A DNA stretch of 64,000 bases from Steinernema hermaphroditum (Eukaryota > Nematoda > Chromadorea > Rhabditida > Steinernematidae): positions 17,422,001 through 17,486,000 of the forward strand of contig CM059621.1 of NCBI GenBank assembly GCA_030435675.1. The letters run 5' to 3'. The notes beneath the pieces were generated by a model. The model was not told the DNA's origin. It saw only the letters and a list, made by a program, of their open reading frames with translations, and made no database searches. Below are positions 11,960 to 23,354 of this stretch, piece after piece. The stretch's first letter is position 1. Every line of letters starts with the position of its first letter. Made by a program: the position numbers and the translations under genes.

Positions 11960-12075
11960 TACACAATTAGGAAGTGCACTCAGCTCGTCCGAATGAACAT
12001 GAGAGTGAGTGGACGACCCGGCTGTTCCTTCCCGTCCCGATCATCCATCCGGTACTCTCGCCCGCAGCACCGACC

Positions 12076-12599
12076 ATGGACTTTGTTGAGGAGCTCAGGG
12101 AATGGCAGAGGCAGCTCCGAAGCGTGTTCAACAGGATCGATCAGCTGCTCTTCGCCGGGCACATCCATGCACATCTCGAACCCGCGTCGCAGATGTCCAA
12201 CACATCAGCGGTAAGCGCTTTGCGTTTACAGGCCCTCGTGCATAATAAGGAGGTCATGAGATGATACACGTTCTCGGCTACATTCATGGTATCCCGGACA
12301 TCGATAACGAAGAGCACGCGGAGCGGTACATGGAAGTTGTGGATCGCTTCGTTCTTCGCGGCATCCTCCGCCTTGGCGAGATTGTCAACGACCCGAACGA
12401 TCCAACTCCTTCTTGGAGTCGTCGTATGGCAGCGCACGTGAAGAAGCAAGCACGGGAAAATGAAGCAAGGGAGTGCAAGGCGAAGCAGGACGCGAAGAAG
12501 GAGAAGGACAGAAGGTGCTGGGCAAGAAGAAAAGCAAAAGGCTGCAATTCCCCTTCATGGTACTGTTATTGTTGTCGTTGTTGTTGCTGTTGTTGGTAA
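12076..12599 (+). CDS. Small uncharacterised protein, two exons
   Basis: Exon 1 (12076-12210, 45 codons, starting MDFVEELREWQRQLRSVFNR) ends at GTAAGC. The next in-frame acceptor (TCATGAG before 12261) gives a 50-bp intron and continues into an ORF with HGIPDIDNEEHAERY and a basic, Lys/Arg/Glu-rich helix (about residues 110-135). No family is recognised. The C-terminus is uncertain: as read, it runs into a (TGT/TGC)n tract that would add a Cys-rich tail ending at the TAA of 12597-12599. Alternatively a donor at 12596 (GTAAAT) could remove it. The gene lies between two copies of the same repeat, so it may be a fragment. The helical character and clean splice make it more likely coding than not. 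Confidence 0.4.
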
Positions 12600-12651
12600 A
12601 TTTTCTGCCCATATATGCGTCTGTTTTGGGTTACATCGTGGCATCTCTGGC

Positions 12652-12835
12652 TACTATTAAAGAAGCGAAATCATGCCTGAGTACGCAATTAAGAAGTGCA
12701 TTACCCACAGAGAACTAACGTCGGAACACTGATAAACAATTAAAAGAATCCAGAACAGCCGCGAACGACCGCTCACTCAGCTCGTCCAAATGAACATGAG
12801 AGTGAGTGGACGACTCGGCCGTTCCTTCCCGTCCG
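12652..12835 (+). repeat. Low-copy repeat, copy 2 (empty mariner site)
   Basis: Matches the flanks of the mariner element (10600-10634 plus 11960-12045) without the transposon. It includes a near-palindromic part, CGCTCACTCAGCTCGTCC and GAGAGTGAGTGGACGAC, at about 12770-12815. It carries about 70 bp absent from copy 1. Confidence 0.65.
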
Positions 12836-13422
12836 ATGGCGGCAAGGAAGACCAGATGGATGGAAGGGATGGATTCCAAGGAACATACTGTCTGTTGCGT
12901 AATCATAGGACCACCCGTGTTTTCATGGATTTTATGAAAGCCATATCCGTGGCAATTATTGCGACAACAGCGACGGCCGAGAACGTCCACTTATGGAGCT
13001 CAGAGGGAGCCAGTGGACGATGCGAGCTATCGCCACTGACATGAATATCAGATCCAAAACAGTTTAAGACAACCGAAAAGGTTTTGTTACCAAAAAAAGC
13101 CACCTCCAAGAGTGGTCATCGGACGAACTCGATTGAACGAAATCGTATGGACTAGTGAATAAGGGTGCAAAGTGGGGGTCTAAAAGTATGACTCCAGTTG
13201 AAAGATCCACATTTTATTGGTCAATAATATCTTGCACTTTTTCGAACTATGCTTTTTGAGAGATTTTTTTCGCCGTGGCAAATTTGGGATACTTCGAATG
13301 TACCAACTCAATAGATTATAAGAATACTAAGTAACGATCGAAGCTACAGTTCTAGGACCTCCCACTCCTTCTGTGCGTCGTCAAGCGAAAGAAAGCATTT
13401 ATCTGTACACGTAGAACTCTCT
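12836..13422. other. Intergenic, no gene seen
   Basis: Between the repeat and the 3' end of the membrane-protein gene. Short ORFs only, with no domain or splice evidence. Confidence 0.5.
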
Positions 13423-15770
13423 CTAGCGCCACTTTGGCTGATACTGCGAAAGCGTCGTGTTGGGTTTGAAGTGGCACCAGCTGACGTCGAGCTGCTCGTA
13501 CACGTAGTGCATCGGAAGGACCATGAGGAAGCCTCCCAAGAAACCGAGCAGCGACGCCCAGAGCCAGAATTTTAAGATGCCCAGACGGTAGCAGAGATGC
13601 CACTGCATGCACATTGTCCGCATCGTGTTGATCCAGAACATTGCCACGTCCAGGAAGACCGATATTCTGTAAAAACAAATAAATTGATTTCTAAAGCCGG
13701 TTTTTTTTCTTGTCTAGGACTTCGTGAGAAGTGATATCTTTCTTATTTTAGATTGAAATCTCTACGCACCTGAAGAAAAGCATGATGTCGTTGTTGTCCC
13801 AGGCGTGCCTTCCGGGAGGCAAGTACTGGAAATGTGCGGGAATAAAGGTCTTCCTGATGTTTCCGATCAAGATGGCGAACGAAGTGATCATTCGAAGGCA
13901 CTGCAGAAGAAGATCGATGGCGTTGGCGACGGTTTTTCGCTTGCGTTCGATTCGCGCCATCTCGGCCAGCTCCTCCTTCCGTCTCTTCCTCAACTTCTTC
14001 TCCAACGCTTTTTTCTCCTTTTTCTCGCGTTTTTCCAGCGCCTTCTTGTCGAACAGATCGCGTCTGTTGCTATAGTTCGGACTGATAACTTCAGGTTGTC
14101 CGGTTTCTGCAATGAAACCCATGTCAAAGGAGATATAGTGGCCATTTCTAGTGCTTTTTAACGGCTAGAACTAACCGGGGAACCTTCCGAGGTGCCTGCC
14201 TCGGATCAGGCTGAAAATTGGCCCACAGATAAGCATACGATAATGAATGCTGACCCTAAAAGAACATCGGTTTATATGCACACCTGACCATTTGAACAAC
14301 TTTGAAAGGTACACGAACTTGAGTATGAGCATGATTGCCAAATATGCGAACTCTGCCTACGTGGTTCACCCGGTAGGTCACCCTCTTGCCTAGCAATTTC
14401 CAGACCAGGGTTCGACTCCCCCGCTGCTAATATTTATTTTCGTCTTGGAGGCCTCTGTTTGTTTTCACTGTCGTTTCTAGAGTTGAATTCCAGTCATAAT
14501 TACGAGCATGCAATCCGAATACAACTAGCGAATCCTCAGTAGGCTTGAAATTCAACGGATTCGTGAAAAACTGGATTGATAAAGCCAAAGTCTCAAAAAA
14601 AGACAAACTGTGACAGGAGAGTAATCGTACCTTGCTCTAAACATGGTGCTTCCGGTTCTACGACATAGGTACAATGCAAGTTATAGTTAGTCATGACTAT
14701 GTGTATACTTTTGGGGTTAAGGCCTCACTACTGAGACCATTATGCCAGTTTTCAGCTCTATTTGAAGCGGACACTTCGGAAGGTTCCCTTGCATCCCAAA
14801 AAAAGAAGCTCAAGATGCTAATTCTCTACAAAAACCGTCCATTACTCAGGGCTAGCCATATCCACCAACTAATTCAAAGCATCGGGTTTGCCCGATGAAT
14901 ATTAATCTCAGTCCGTACACTCACCCTTTAGTTCGGCGCTGATGCTCCTCTTCAATCTAAACCTGAATGGAATCTTCTGAAGCGAAATGCGATCCGCCCA
15001 ACTGAGAGACTTATTGTCCCCTGGGACTTGGAGGTTCTCCTTCTTTGAAGCATTTCTGAAATAATAAAGTGGTAAAAGTGTGTCCAAATGGCGACCTACT
15101 CATTCGTGTCAATGGTGGGTAGTTCAGCCACCTCCACTGTGGAGCTGTCTTCCAGAAGATCAGATGGATACAGTGATGAACCCCCGGCGGACTCCCTCGA
15201 CTGTCTCACGTCTCCATTGGCGTCGGCGTCGTTGACGAAGACATTGAATTTCGAAGGATCTCTAGAAATTTTTTGGATTCGGTCGGAGAAATTAGGAACC
15301 TACTGTTCCTTGACTGCAGTGGTATCGGTGACGGACTCATCAGAAGAAGAGGAAGACGATGATGATTCCAAGGCTTTCTGTCTCTCTTTCAGCTCAATGG
15401 TCTTCAGCCTCTGCAGCTGATGCTCCGCCTTTGTTCCTTTGAAGTTATACAACAGATTGTAGATTTGCTAAACTTGAATCTACGCTGAAGTCAGCAGACT
15501 ACGACACACCTTATAGGACCTCCTGGGGTATTTGGTGCATTTCTTCCAGATCAGATTGCACCAGACGATCAGAAAGTTCTCCGGCCTCAGCGGTGGAATG
15601 CACACGCAGAGGACAAGGTGCATCCAGAACCAGAAGATATCGTACGCCTTCCATAGTGCGAAGTAGGCGCAGTTCAGGTAGATGGCGTTGACAAGGTTGA
15701 TGTGTGCCAAGCAGGCGAGCACTAAACGGTAACAGAACCAGAATCTGAAGCAAAACCAGCCTTGAGCCAT
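13423..15770 (-). CDS. Uncharacterised multi-pass membrane protein, six exons
   Basis: Six exons join in frame on the minus strand: 15510-15770, 15304-15467, 15100-15261, 14925-15055, 13770-14106 and 13423-13666, giving 432 aa. The N-terminal 70 residues are very aromatic and hydrophobic (two to three membrane segments). They are followed by a basic stretch (WKKCTKYPRRSYK), a Ser/Asp-rich linker (residues 110-200), a Lys/Glu/Arg coiled helix (about 265-310) and a C-terminal membrane part with AILIGNIRKTFIPAHFQYLP and GFLGGFLMVLPMHYVYE. The two-block layout with a cytosolic charged middle suggests an organelle or ER membrane protein. I considered PEX11 and TMEM39 but neither aligns well. TTTCAG lies 9 bases before the chosen ATG, fitting a trans-splice site; more 5' exons cannot be excluded. 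Confidence 0.75.
14366..14430 (+). repeat. tRNA-like fossil
   Basis: Contains GTGGTTCACCCGG (A-box like) and AGGGTTCGACTCCC (B-box), inside an intron of the membrane-protein gene on the opposite strand. No matching acceptor stem, so probably a tRNA-derived repeat and not a gene. Confidence 0.3.
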
Positions 15771-17527
15771 TGCACGGACCTGAAATATGAGGCGCTTAGG
15801 GCAGTTGCTCTAGGAATGGCTATGTTGGTCACTTCAGTAAACACTTCTAGATTGAGAAGGTGTGGAAGATAAAATTCTCTATCGGGCCGACTTTCATGGT
15901 AGGAAAAGAAAATGGCGATACTACTATATATCCTCTTCATTCATATAGTGTGAGTGATAAAAACGATTTTTTTTTGAAACGGCAACTGAAATACCAGACA
16001 TCAAACATCTAAGCAAAACCTTTCCCTGGGAAGGCCATGCGACACGTCCACAAACACGTCGATTCAGCGCCAATACGAATGGAACAGGTGACCCCCAAAC
16101 GGCGTCGAACCCCCGTGATGTGGCTGATAGTCCCAAAGCACTACCAGTCGACCACATATGTAGATACGAACGAAACGATAATTACAAGCAGTGTTTACCG
16201 ACTGCTGTCTATTTTCAATTTTCGGTCCCAGAACGAGCGAGAATGGTCCCTTGGATTCACGTAACACTGCAAGGTGTTCAACACGAGAAAGGAAGCAGAA
16301 TCAACAAATTACGACACATGTAAGAAAACAAGAACTAACTACAAGAAGCAAGATCTCGTAAACATATTAGAACATTTCGGCAAACGGTGGTAAGTCTCTA
16401 AGTGGAGTTGGCAGATCCTCCCTACGATTTTGGGCTGAGACTCCGACAATTACCATATTCTAGAAGCTCTCTAGGAGCTTTCTATAAGCTGCATTTTGTT
16501 AAAGAAGGATCTTTTTCCCGATTTTCCCGACACATCTAGTAGAGTAATCAAGTATATAACGTCCAACAATAACAGGATATTTTTAATATAAGGTGGTCCA
16601 AAAAAGGACTTCTGGACGGAAGTCTAGAAGCCACCTAAGGGTGAAACCGGTTGGAAAAGGAAAGAAACCAACCGGTCTGGTCGGTCTCAATTTCTGAATG
16701 GCTTTCTAGACTTCTGTCTAGATGTCCTTTTTGGGCCAGTCTGCATATTCTTTTTTGGTAAATTTTTACTTGTCTGTTTCCAGTAAAAGTTCATTAGAAG
16801 AACTCCCTGAAACATTTGATCTCAACCTTAAACATGACAGAAGTATCTGAATCCCCTCAACTTCCAAATAAATCTTTCCGTCGGAACTCGATTATGGTCA
16901 CATTTAAACGTAGGGTAAACTACTATTACCCCATACAAAAATATCCAATGGATAAAAACGTGCACCCTCTATGATATGACCAATTAGTCACAGCTGTTTA
17001 GATGGGGAAACAAGAGAAAATTTCTAGGATAAAACGTCATCGATGCACCCAAACACTTCCCCAACGAATCGATCGCTTACCTGTGCAGACGGGGCGCGAA
17101 TCACATCTTCATTTTCGGCGTCTAATGTCAGTTATGCGTCATGCGCATTCCAGTTCCTGCCACCATCAATAACAAGTTGCCCGGCGAACTCCAGATCGTA
17201 GTCGGCGTTGTTTTCGACAGGGACGCAAACCGAAGACCGCCAAGAAAATCGATAGCGGCGCGACGGGGACGGCGGATGCCCTCCGAGTTGTCGGCAATTG
17301 ATAGAGCTTTGTTTTTCTGGCGACAATGGAGCTTATTGCGCTACTTTCAACGTGGAAACGGGGGGAGGGAAAACATGTTTTCGCGGGAAAGGTTTCGAAA
17401 CGTGAGGCCTCAAGCTCATTTGGGAATGCATTGAAGCAAACGTGGAAAACCCGTTTCGCAATGAACATTGATGAAAAGGGTCTGTGAGTCATGGAAAGCT
17501 CTTAGGATGGTTGTGACTGAGTGTTTA
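15771..17527. other. Intergenic with one MITE
   Basis: Upstream of the membrane-protein gene. It contains the MITE at 16591-16741 and otherwise only short ORFs without domains. Confidence 0.5.
16591..16741. mobile_element. MITE of the TCTAGACAGAAGTCTAGA family
   Basis: The left arm (GGTGGTCCAAAAAAGGAC, then GGACGGAAGTCTAGA) and right arm (TCTAGACTTCTGTCTAGA, then TCCTTTTTGGGCC) are inverted copies. The GGTTGGAAAAGG / AACCAACCGG middle also folds on itself. Same family as 4311-4457, with a diverged terminus. Confidence 0.65.
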
Positions 17528-17992
17528 CAGCGAAAGTTCTCAAAAAAGGACACATAGAAAGCTAGAAAGCCATTTAGAAATTCAGACCGTCAAGACCTAT
17601 CGCTTTTTGTCGTCTCTCGCTTTTCTTTTTCATTTTCCGACCAGTTTCATGTTCGGATGGCCACTCAAATGATCTTGTAGACAACAGGTCTACAGGTCTA
17701 TTGTCTAAATGCCCTTCTTCCGGTCATCGGGTGTATAATGTTATAGTGCCTGTAGCTGATAATGATGTGGTTGAGCAAAAGTGTTTGGCGCCTGGTTAGC
17801 TCAGTCGGTAGAGCACCAGACTCTTAATCTGGCTGTCGCGGGTTCGAGCCCCGCATCGGGATAGTCTTTTTTCCGACTTTCCATCGCGTTCTTTACAGTA
17901 ATTCCGTTTGGTTTCTTTCGTTTTACGATCGGTCTCGCCTCAGCGTGCTCACAAAAATGGCATTCCAGACTTCTGTCTAAATGCCCACCCTG
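17528..17992. mobile_element. TA-flanked MITE-like element containing a tRNA-Lys
   Basis: The left end (TA then CAG...CTCAAAAAAGGAC at 17526 onward) and right end (CACCCTG then TA at 17993) match the termini of the MITE family. The inside has the CCGACCAG-type block and, at 17790-17862, a tRNA-Lys sequence followed by ACTTTCCATCGCGTTC. The last segment again resembles the MITE right half (CAGACTTCTGTCTAAATG). A similarly ordered locus exists in inverse orientation at about 26455-26945. Confidence 0.55.
17790..17862 (+). tRNA. tRNA-Lys (CUU), probably a decaying copy
   Basis: Same sequence as the tRNA-Lys at 6056 except in the acceptor stem: position 4 is T (T-G wobble) and position 72 is A, which breaks the G1-C72 pair. 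The anticodon arm, D-arm and B-box are intact, and TTTTTT follows at 17867. It could still be transcribed but is less likely to give a charged tRNA. It lies inside a MITE-like element. Confidence 0.75.
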
Positions 17993-18142
17993 TACATTTT
18001 GTAAAGAAGAACTAAAAAAGTGTTTTCGTAAAAATGCTGTGTCAAGAGAGTTGTAGAAAAATGAATTCCTTTACGGCCCAAATAAAGATAAATACTGTAC
18101 ATAAAAATGAATAAAAACCGAAACTCTGAAAAGTAAAAGTTT

Positions 18143-18214
18143 TGCGTCTGAGGGGAATCGAACCCCTGTCGATTGCTTGGAAGGCAACCATGCTGACCAT
18201 TACACCACAGACGC
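18143..18214 (-). tRNA. tRNA-Gly (UCC)
   Basis: A 72-nt cloverleaf with perfect acceptor GCGTCTG/CAGACGC and discriminator A. The D-arm carries TGGTGTAATGG, the anticodon loop is CTTCCAA (TCC) on a TTGC/GCAA stem, and the T-arm is AGGGGTTCGATTCCCCT. TTTTAC follows the 3' end on the minus strand. It lies just downstream of the first NRF-6-like gene, on the same strand. Confidence 0.95.
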
Positions 18215-18393
18215 TATATAAATCCAACACACTATGCCAGACTTGTCTGCAAATCAACACCTTCAGAGTTTCAGTCTCCTTCTCCGCCCTCTGTCCATGA
18301 AGTTTGGCAAGTACAACTAATAACGCATAACGAACAATATGTACATTGGAGAGCGACACTTTCTTTGCGAGAATCGTATGGGTATGGTCGTAT

Positions 18394-21300
18394 TTACAAT
18401 CGGATACCGGGCCTCGGAATGGTCCAAATGTTTTTGGCTTCCGACACAAGAGGATTCGCCGGAGGCAGTCCATTTGCGTCCTTCACATCGTCGTACTGCT
18501 TTCTCGGCTTCTGCCCCATTAGTCCGTCAATGATTATTTTCTCCACTTTTGCAAAGGGCACTTCAAACATGAGACTCCACACCAGGGCGGCCAAGTAGGC
18601 GATGATGGTGCATGGAAGTCCGATGTGTACGTACTGAATTTTCCAAAACGCATAGATTGAATGATGGGAAAGAGCCTACATTTTCGAATAATGTGACATA
18701 GTGGAGCGGAGATCTCCACATGGAGATGTAGACCCAGAGGACGATCAGATGCGTCAGGTAGGCACAGTAGGAGAGTCGACTTAGTGGAATGAACATCTTC
18801 AGAGACATGATGTTCTTGATGGGTCCTGAAGGAGTTTTACTGAAGAACAACACGGTCTGCACTACCAGCAAAGCCCTTCTGACAGGCTACAGTGAGATAG
18901 GACAACGAGAGAGACCAGCCGAGCCGCGAGAAGTTGTTGTAGCTGGCCCTAGTGAAGACGCTCCAGTCGGCACCGTTGTAGAAGCCATAAAGTCCGAACA
19001 CACTGCCGAGAGCACACGCGAAGCACGCGGCCCAACCAGTGAGGGCATGCAGCTGAAACCGGGGGACTCTAGCACAATTCCCATTTGCCACTAACCGGCT
19101 TGATCCTCAACTTCACTTCCTTGTATTTCTGCAGATAGTAGCCGGTCAGCATTCCGACAATGTAGGGCAAACAGCGGATCCACGACGATTGGTAGTTCAA
19201 CCTTATGAAGTGGCTCTGATCGTTTTCTCTGAAACGCTTCTAAGCGGAGTTTTCCCACGTTCCCTACTTGTCATCGGCCAATCCTATTCCATCAATGTGA
19301 AGCATAGATGGATAGAAATGATACTTGTAAAAGGTACCGTAGTTCACCCCGGTGGAGGCGACCAGAATTCCAATGCTCAGGGCCAGTCCAATCCTGTGGT
19401 TTATGAAAAAGGCGATGAGCAGAAGGGGCGAAAAGATGTACATCTGCATGTCGGCGGATAAGTACCAGGTGACGCCATAGCACTAAAAGAAGGGTTAAGG
19501 AGTCCGAAGTACGGTACTTCTTACCATTCGATCATCGTTGACCAAGTTGTTGACGTATAGGACATTGGTCCACCAGTTGTCCACACAGTTCTGGACCTGC
19601 TGGTCCTCGTGTAGTTGTAGTGGACCAATCGTCAAGTGCTTCATGTATGCGACGAAGAAGAGGATGAGCATGATGTAGGGAGGTGTTAGTCTAGAAGAAG
19701 TGAATGGAGGGTGCTGGAAAAGAATCGGATACCTTAGAAAGCGATGAACGTAGAAAAGGACCCAAGTGATTGGACTCTTGATGCGTTTCGGGTTACGAGA
19801 GGCTTCTTTGAAGAAGAGGTAGGCGAGCAAGAGGCCGCTGAGAAAAAAGAAGCTGTCGACACTGAAGAAGCCGTTGAGTAGGATGAGGTTGAGGAAGTAT
19901 TTGCGCAGCTCGAGCACATCGGTGAGGTTATCTGGAATTGAAACATCTCACAAGGGAAGCGTCAAACATGTCCCCCGCCGATTTCTTTGAAATTTAGTGC
20001 ACTGATAGGTCTTGGCGAGGGTAGGAATCGCGCAAAAAAAATCAACAGTAGATTTCGAGAACAATGGCATTTCCAAAATAGCTATTAGGGTTGTATCATT
20101 CCGATATAGGTCGACGTCATGCGTGCAACTGATCGAGGGGATAACGCTTCGGAACATCAAAATTTGGTTCCGGGTTCGAATCCCAGCGGAAGCAGTAGCT
20201 TTTATTTTTTCTTTATGTGTTGTACTGGTTGCAAATTTTACGCTTTCGTAACTTTGCAGATCTAAGTGTTGAAGTATCTCAATGGCAATGTCAGGGTTAA
20301 AGGACTTCGAGCAATTTCAGCGATCTTTCGATCTCAATCCCGATCCCGAGACTCGACTAAATGTCGATCCTCATTCCATTTGCCTCCAACTTACCGTAAC
20401 CAATAATAAAACACAGGAATATTCCGTGTCCTGCGATGACCCACGCCATCGAGAAGAATCGGATGCAGTGCACAACATCGATTTGACCTTCCTTCGTCTC
20501 TGTGTTCAGGAGCTCCGCTCCGTTCGTGTAAATTGAAAAACACAACAAAAGGCGCATGCCTAAACACATCATCTTAAAGTCTGAATTGTCGATTAACATA
20601 CTAATGCTAAAGTCTTTGTGCTTCTGATCGCAAACAATGAAGTAATCGACATAAGATCCCAAAATGACCAGTGCGGAGACGAGGACCATGATGACTGAAA
20701 CGATCCAGAAGGTGGCTGTACTTGGAGGACTAGAAACCCGGCATTCGGAGGAGCATACGCGATATGTGCTGCTGATCTGGTTCAGAACTTTGACGATGTC
20801 CTGTAAGAGTAACTTGGTTTTCATATGATCTTCATATGGGAAGTGCCTATTGCAACTGACATCGCTTACAAGGAGAGATCCCTAGGAGGTACAAGAATAC
20901 CTTATCTTTTAGGTACATCGGACCAGAAGACATTATAATGGGACAAAATCAACTATGAGATGTAGCTTAAACCCTCCATTCACTGATGAAACCTATCAGG
21001 TTTTTGTTGAACTCTGTCATGTCTATCTCCCTGCCGAATCGGAGTGGAACAGTTTGAGACCTCTACTTGTTAGCATTTGATTGCAAGGACAACTTACATT
21101 GTTGGAACACGTCGCCGGCATGCAGGTGCCAACATCCACTGTTAAGCCATTATCACACCGACTATTTGGGTTCTAAATGGCCAACATATAAATTGAACGT
21201 TCACCAAAACAACGTCTACCGAAGCGGCAACCTTAGCCCAGCAGTACTTTGTCTTGTAGAGGTCGTTCATCGGCGCCTTCACAGAAAGGCACTCGTCCCA

Positions 21301-22448
21301 CGAACCCATCCATTGCGTTGTTGGCTTCAATAAACCGGCAGGTGGCTTTCCGAAGGCATCAAGTTCTGCAATCAATTCTCTGTATCTTAGCTGTGATCTG
21401 ATGATGTGACGTTCGAAAACGAACCACATTGAGATAAGACGTCATGTTTTTGGGCTAAGAAGTGCAAAAGTGACAAGACTTGGAAGAACGTGTGTACTAA
21501 CACGCAGTCAAACACAAAGATGATAAGGGACTGTTTTGAAAGCCACTGGTTTAAAGGGCGCACGCTTTTTGAAGTTCGAATTCGAATCTGTGACCCAATA
21601 TTTAAGAACCCAGAGGTTTACCAATGCACTACAACACCAAGACCGTAATACAATAAGCGCCTGGGTTATAAGTGGTCATACTGGAATATGTCAAACAAAA
21701 GACAGAGCCGTCTATGGAGAGAGTTTAGTGGCCATAAAAAGGCACCGATCCATTTGAACGCAGATATAAACACTGCGCATTTAAATAACATTTACTGTGT
21801 AATATTTCTTTTGCACCAATACATGATTTTTTGGGAAACAGCTGACTAAGCCAAATATTCTTCATGTGATGGAATGCCAAAACCGCTATGTAAATAGCAA
21901 TTGTTAAAGCACTAATCTTTTTTTTTGTTAACAGTTCGTCTGGTAACGTGATGTCGGCATCACTGGCAGGAACTTCAGCGTCCACAGGGCCCGCGCACGC
22001 GCGCAGCCACGTTTTTTTTTACCAATCCACACATTTCAATCACTAAAATACAAATACTTACGTCGCACGGCGAACTCATAGTCCGTCTTCTTGATCGTCT
22101 GATTGGTCCAAAACGTTCGAAAACTGCTCGTCCAAAAGATTATATCTCTCCGACAGTTCTCCGATAAATTCAAGCTTGGCACGTTGTATAATAAATCATT
22201 GACTACTGACAGTTCTTCCCTCTAGAATCCACACGTATGGAATGTTTTAGAACACCACCTACCGATGGGCCATTCAGCAAGTTCTCTATGCGACCTAGAA
22301 CTTGGCTCGCCGCCTTGAAGTGACTCTTTCGAAGCGATTCATTGAGATGGGCTTTGTGGCTAAACTTCTGGACAGCTTTGTTGAAAAGACCGACATCTTG
22401 AGAATATGTGACCACGAAGAACAGGCACAAAAAGAGAGTAAACCGCAT
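18394..22448 (-). CDS. NRF-6-like acyltransferase-3 membrane protein (paralogue A)
   Basis: Member of the nematode-expanded nose-resistant-to-fluoxetine family: a secreted N-terminal NRF domain followed by a multi-pass acyltransferase-3 domain. Exon 1 (from ATG 22448) has a signal peptide MRFTLFLCLFFVVTYS. The NRF domain continues near 22075-22200 (CRRDIIFW), 21200-21370 (MGSWDECLSV, TKYCW) and 21090-21165 (GTCMPATC). The membrane part runs 20800 to 18394 and includes DVVHCIRFFSMAWVIAGH with the likely catalytic His, YFLNLILLNGFFSVDSFF, LSGLLLAYLFFKE, DNWWTNVLYVNN, FSPLLLIAFFINH and NYGTFYKYHFYPS. It ends RPGIRL then TAA. The best-known members act in lipid or drug transport in intestine and hypodermis; the acyl acceptor is unknown. 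An NRF-family paralogue with the same exon order lies directly upstream. One intron holds a repeat arm (19950-20250). Confidence 0.88.
19950..20250 (+). repeat. Single arm of the ACAAGGGAAGTGTCAAAC foldback family
   Basis: Starts ACAAGGGAAGCGTCAAACAT and shares a long ordered match with 46011-46320: the CCCCGCCGATTT word, ATAGGTCTTG, CGCGCAAAAAA, AGATTTCGAGAA, TCGAGGGG and GGTTCCGGGTTCGAATCCCAG. The GTTCGAATCC part is a Pol III B-box within a tRNA-like section. Located in an intron of paralogue A on the opposite strand. Confidence 0.7.
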
Positions 22449-23354
22449 GGCGATCGAGTACAGAGCAATGCTCACGAAGAGGAATACATCACAGGGATAA
22501 ATAGGACCGAAAATGTCATCTTATCTGTGAGGACAGAAGGTGTCATAAATAAATAGTACAAAGGCACTTTTTGGTGCATGTGTTGACGGTAAGATTTTGG
22601 TGATAGGTGCGGTACATTGAAGTACATAAAAATAAATGAATGAAGTACAAATGGATTGAATCGTCTAAGAACTACATAGATCATAGGATAATCGCTCACG
22701 GTGGTGTAACGTGACACCTCTGCTTTGCAGTGGACAACTGAATAAGGGACAGAAATGACTGTAAACCAGTCAAGGCCAAGACATGAATGACGCCACAAAA
22801 GCGAACGATAGACAAATCATATTTGGACACGCCTCATATATCCTGAAGACTGCATGTTCACTAAGGGTGCCGCCCAGATGCCGCAGTCCCTCCACCGTTG
22901 ACAATAAGATGTACGATGTCAGAATCAAGCACCCTTCTCTTCATAGAAGATGCGACCTCCGAAGTCACGCCTGTGTCTTAGATATCCGGAGAGGGGGAAG
23001 GTCCGCTGCCGGTTCTTTTCGGTAGTGATTTTGTTCAAACTGCCTAATTCTGTTCTTTGTTATCTAGAGCGCGAAAAGCGTGATTTTTATTCCCAAGCCG
23101 TTTCTGACCCAACCTATGTATTGTTTTACAGCATTCCGTGTTCCATAATTCCACGAAACCGGACCAAAGAATATAACAAACGGTGAATGCACTCTTGTAG
23201 AGCACGACAATAGATAGGGGCTTATTTAAGCCAATGGGCTTATCATTGCCCCCTAGTCTCGTATCGATATTAGAGTTTCATGACTGACCGTTCCCTTGTA
23301 AGTTGAACCAATTGTGTTTAGAATGAATATATGAGTTATGAATTAATTGTGTAT
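22449..23354. other. Gap between the two NRF-6-like genes
   Basis: About 0.9 kb. No ORF with a domain. It should hold the promoter of paralogue A and the 3' UTR of paralogue B. Confidence 0.5.

Larger units (their letters stand above)
10600..12045 (+). repeat. Low-copy repeat, copy 1, interrupted by the mariner element
   Basis: Positions 10600-10634 and 11960-12045 together match 12652-12835 on the same strand (shared words: TATTAAAGAAG, AAATCATGCCTGA, CAATTA.GAAGTGCA, AACATGAGAGTGAGTGGACG). In copy 1 the match is split at TA by the 1.3 kb mariner. Copy 2 keeps the uninterrupted site but carries about 70 bp of its own after the GAAGTGCA word. Confidence 0.7.

Noticed and set aside
13423..15770. 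Assignment of the six-exon membrane protein to PEX11 or TMEM39
   Set aside because: Hydrophobic layout is loosely similar, but no conserved block aligns convincingly; left unnamed.
16040..16120. B-box-like GGTTCGACGCC on the minus strand
   Set aside because: No A-box or cloverleaf at proper spacing.
21560..21640. tRNA-like sequence on the minus strand (TAGTGCATTGGTA and GATTCGAATT)
   Set aside because: No pairing acceptor or anticodon stem; at most a fossil in an NRF-6-like intron.
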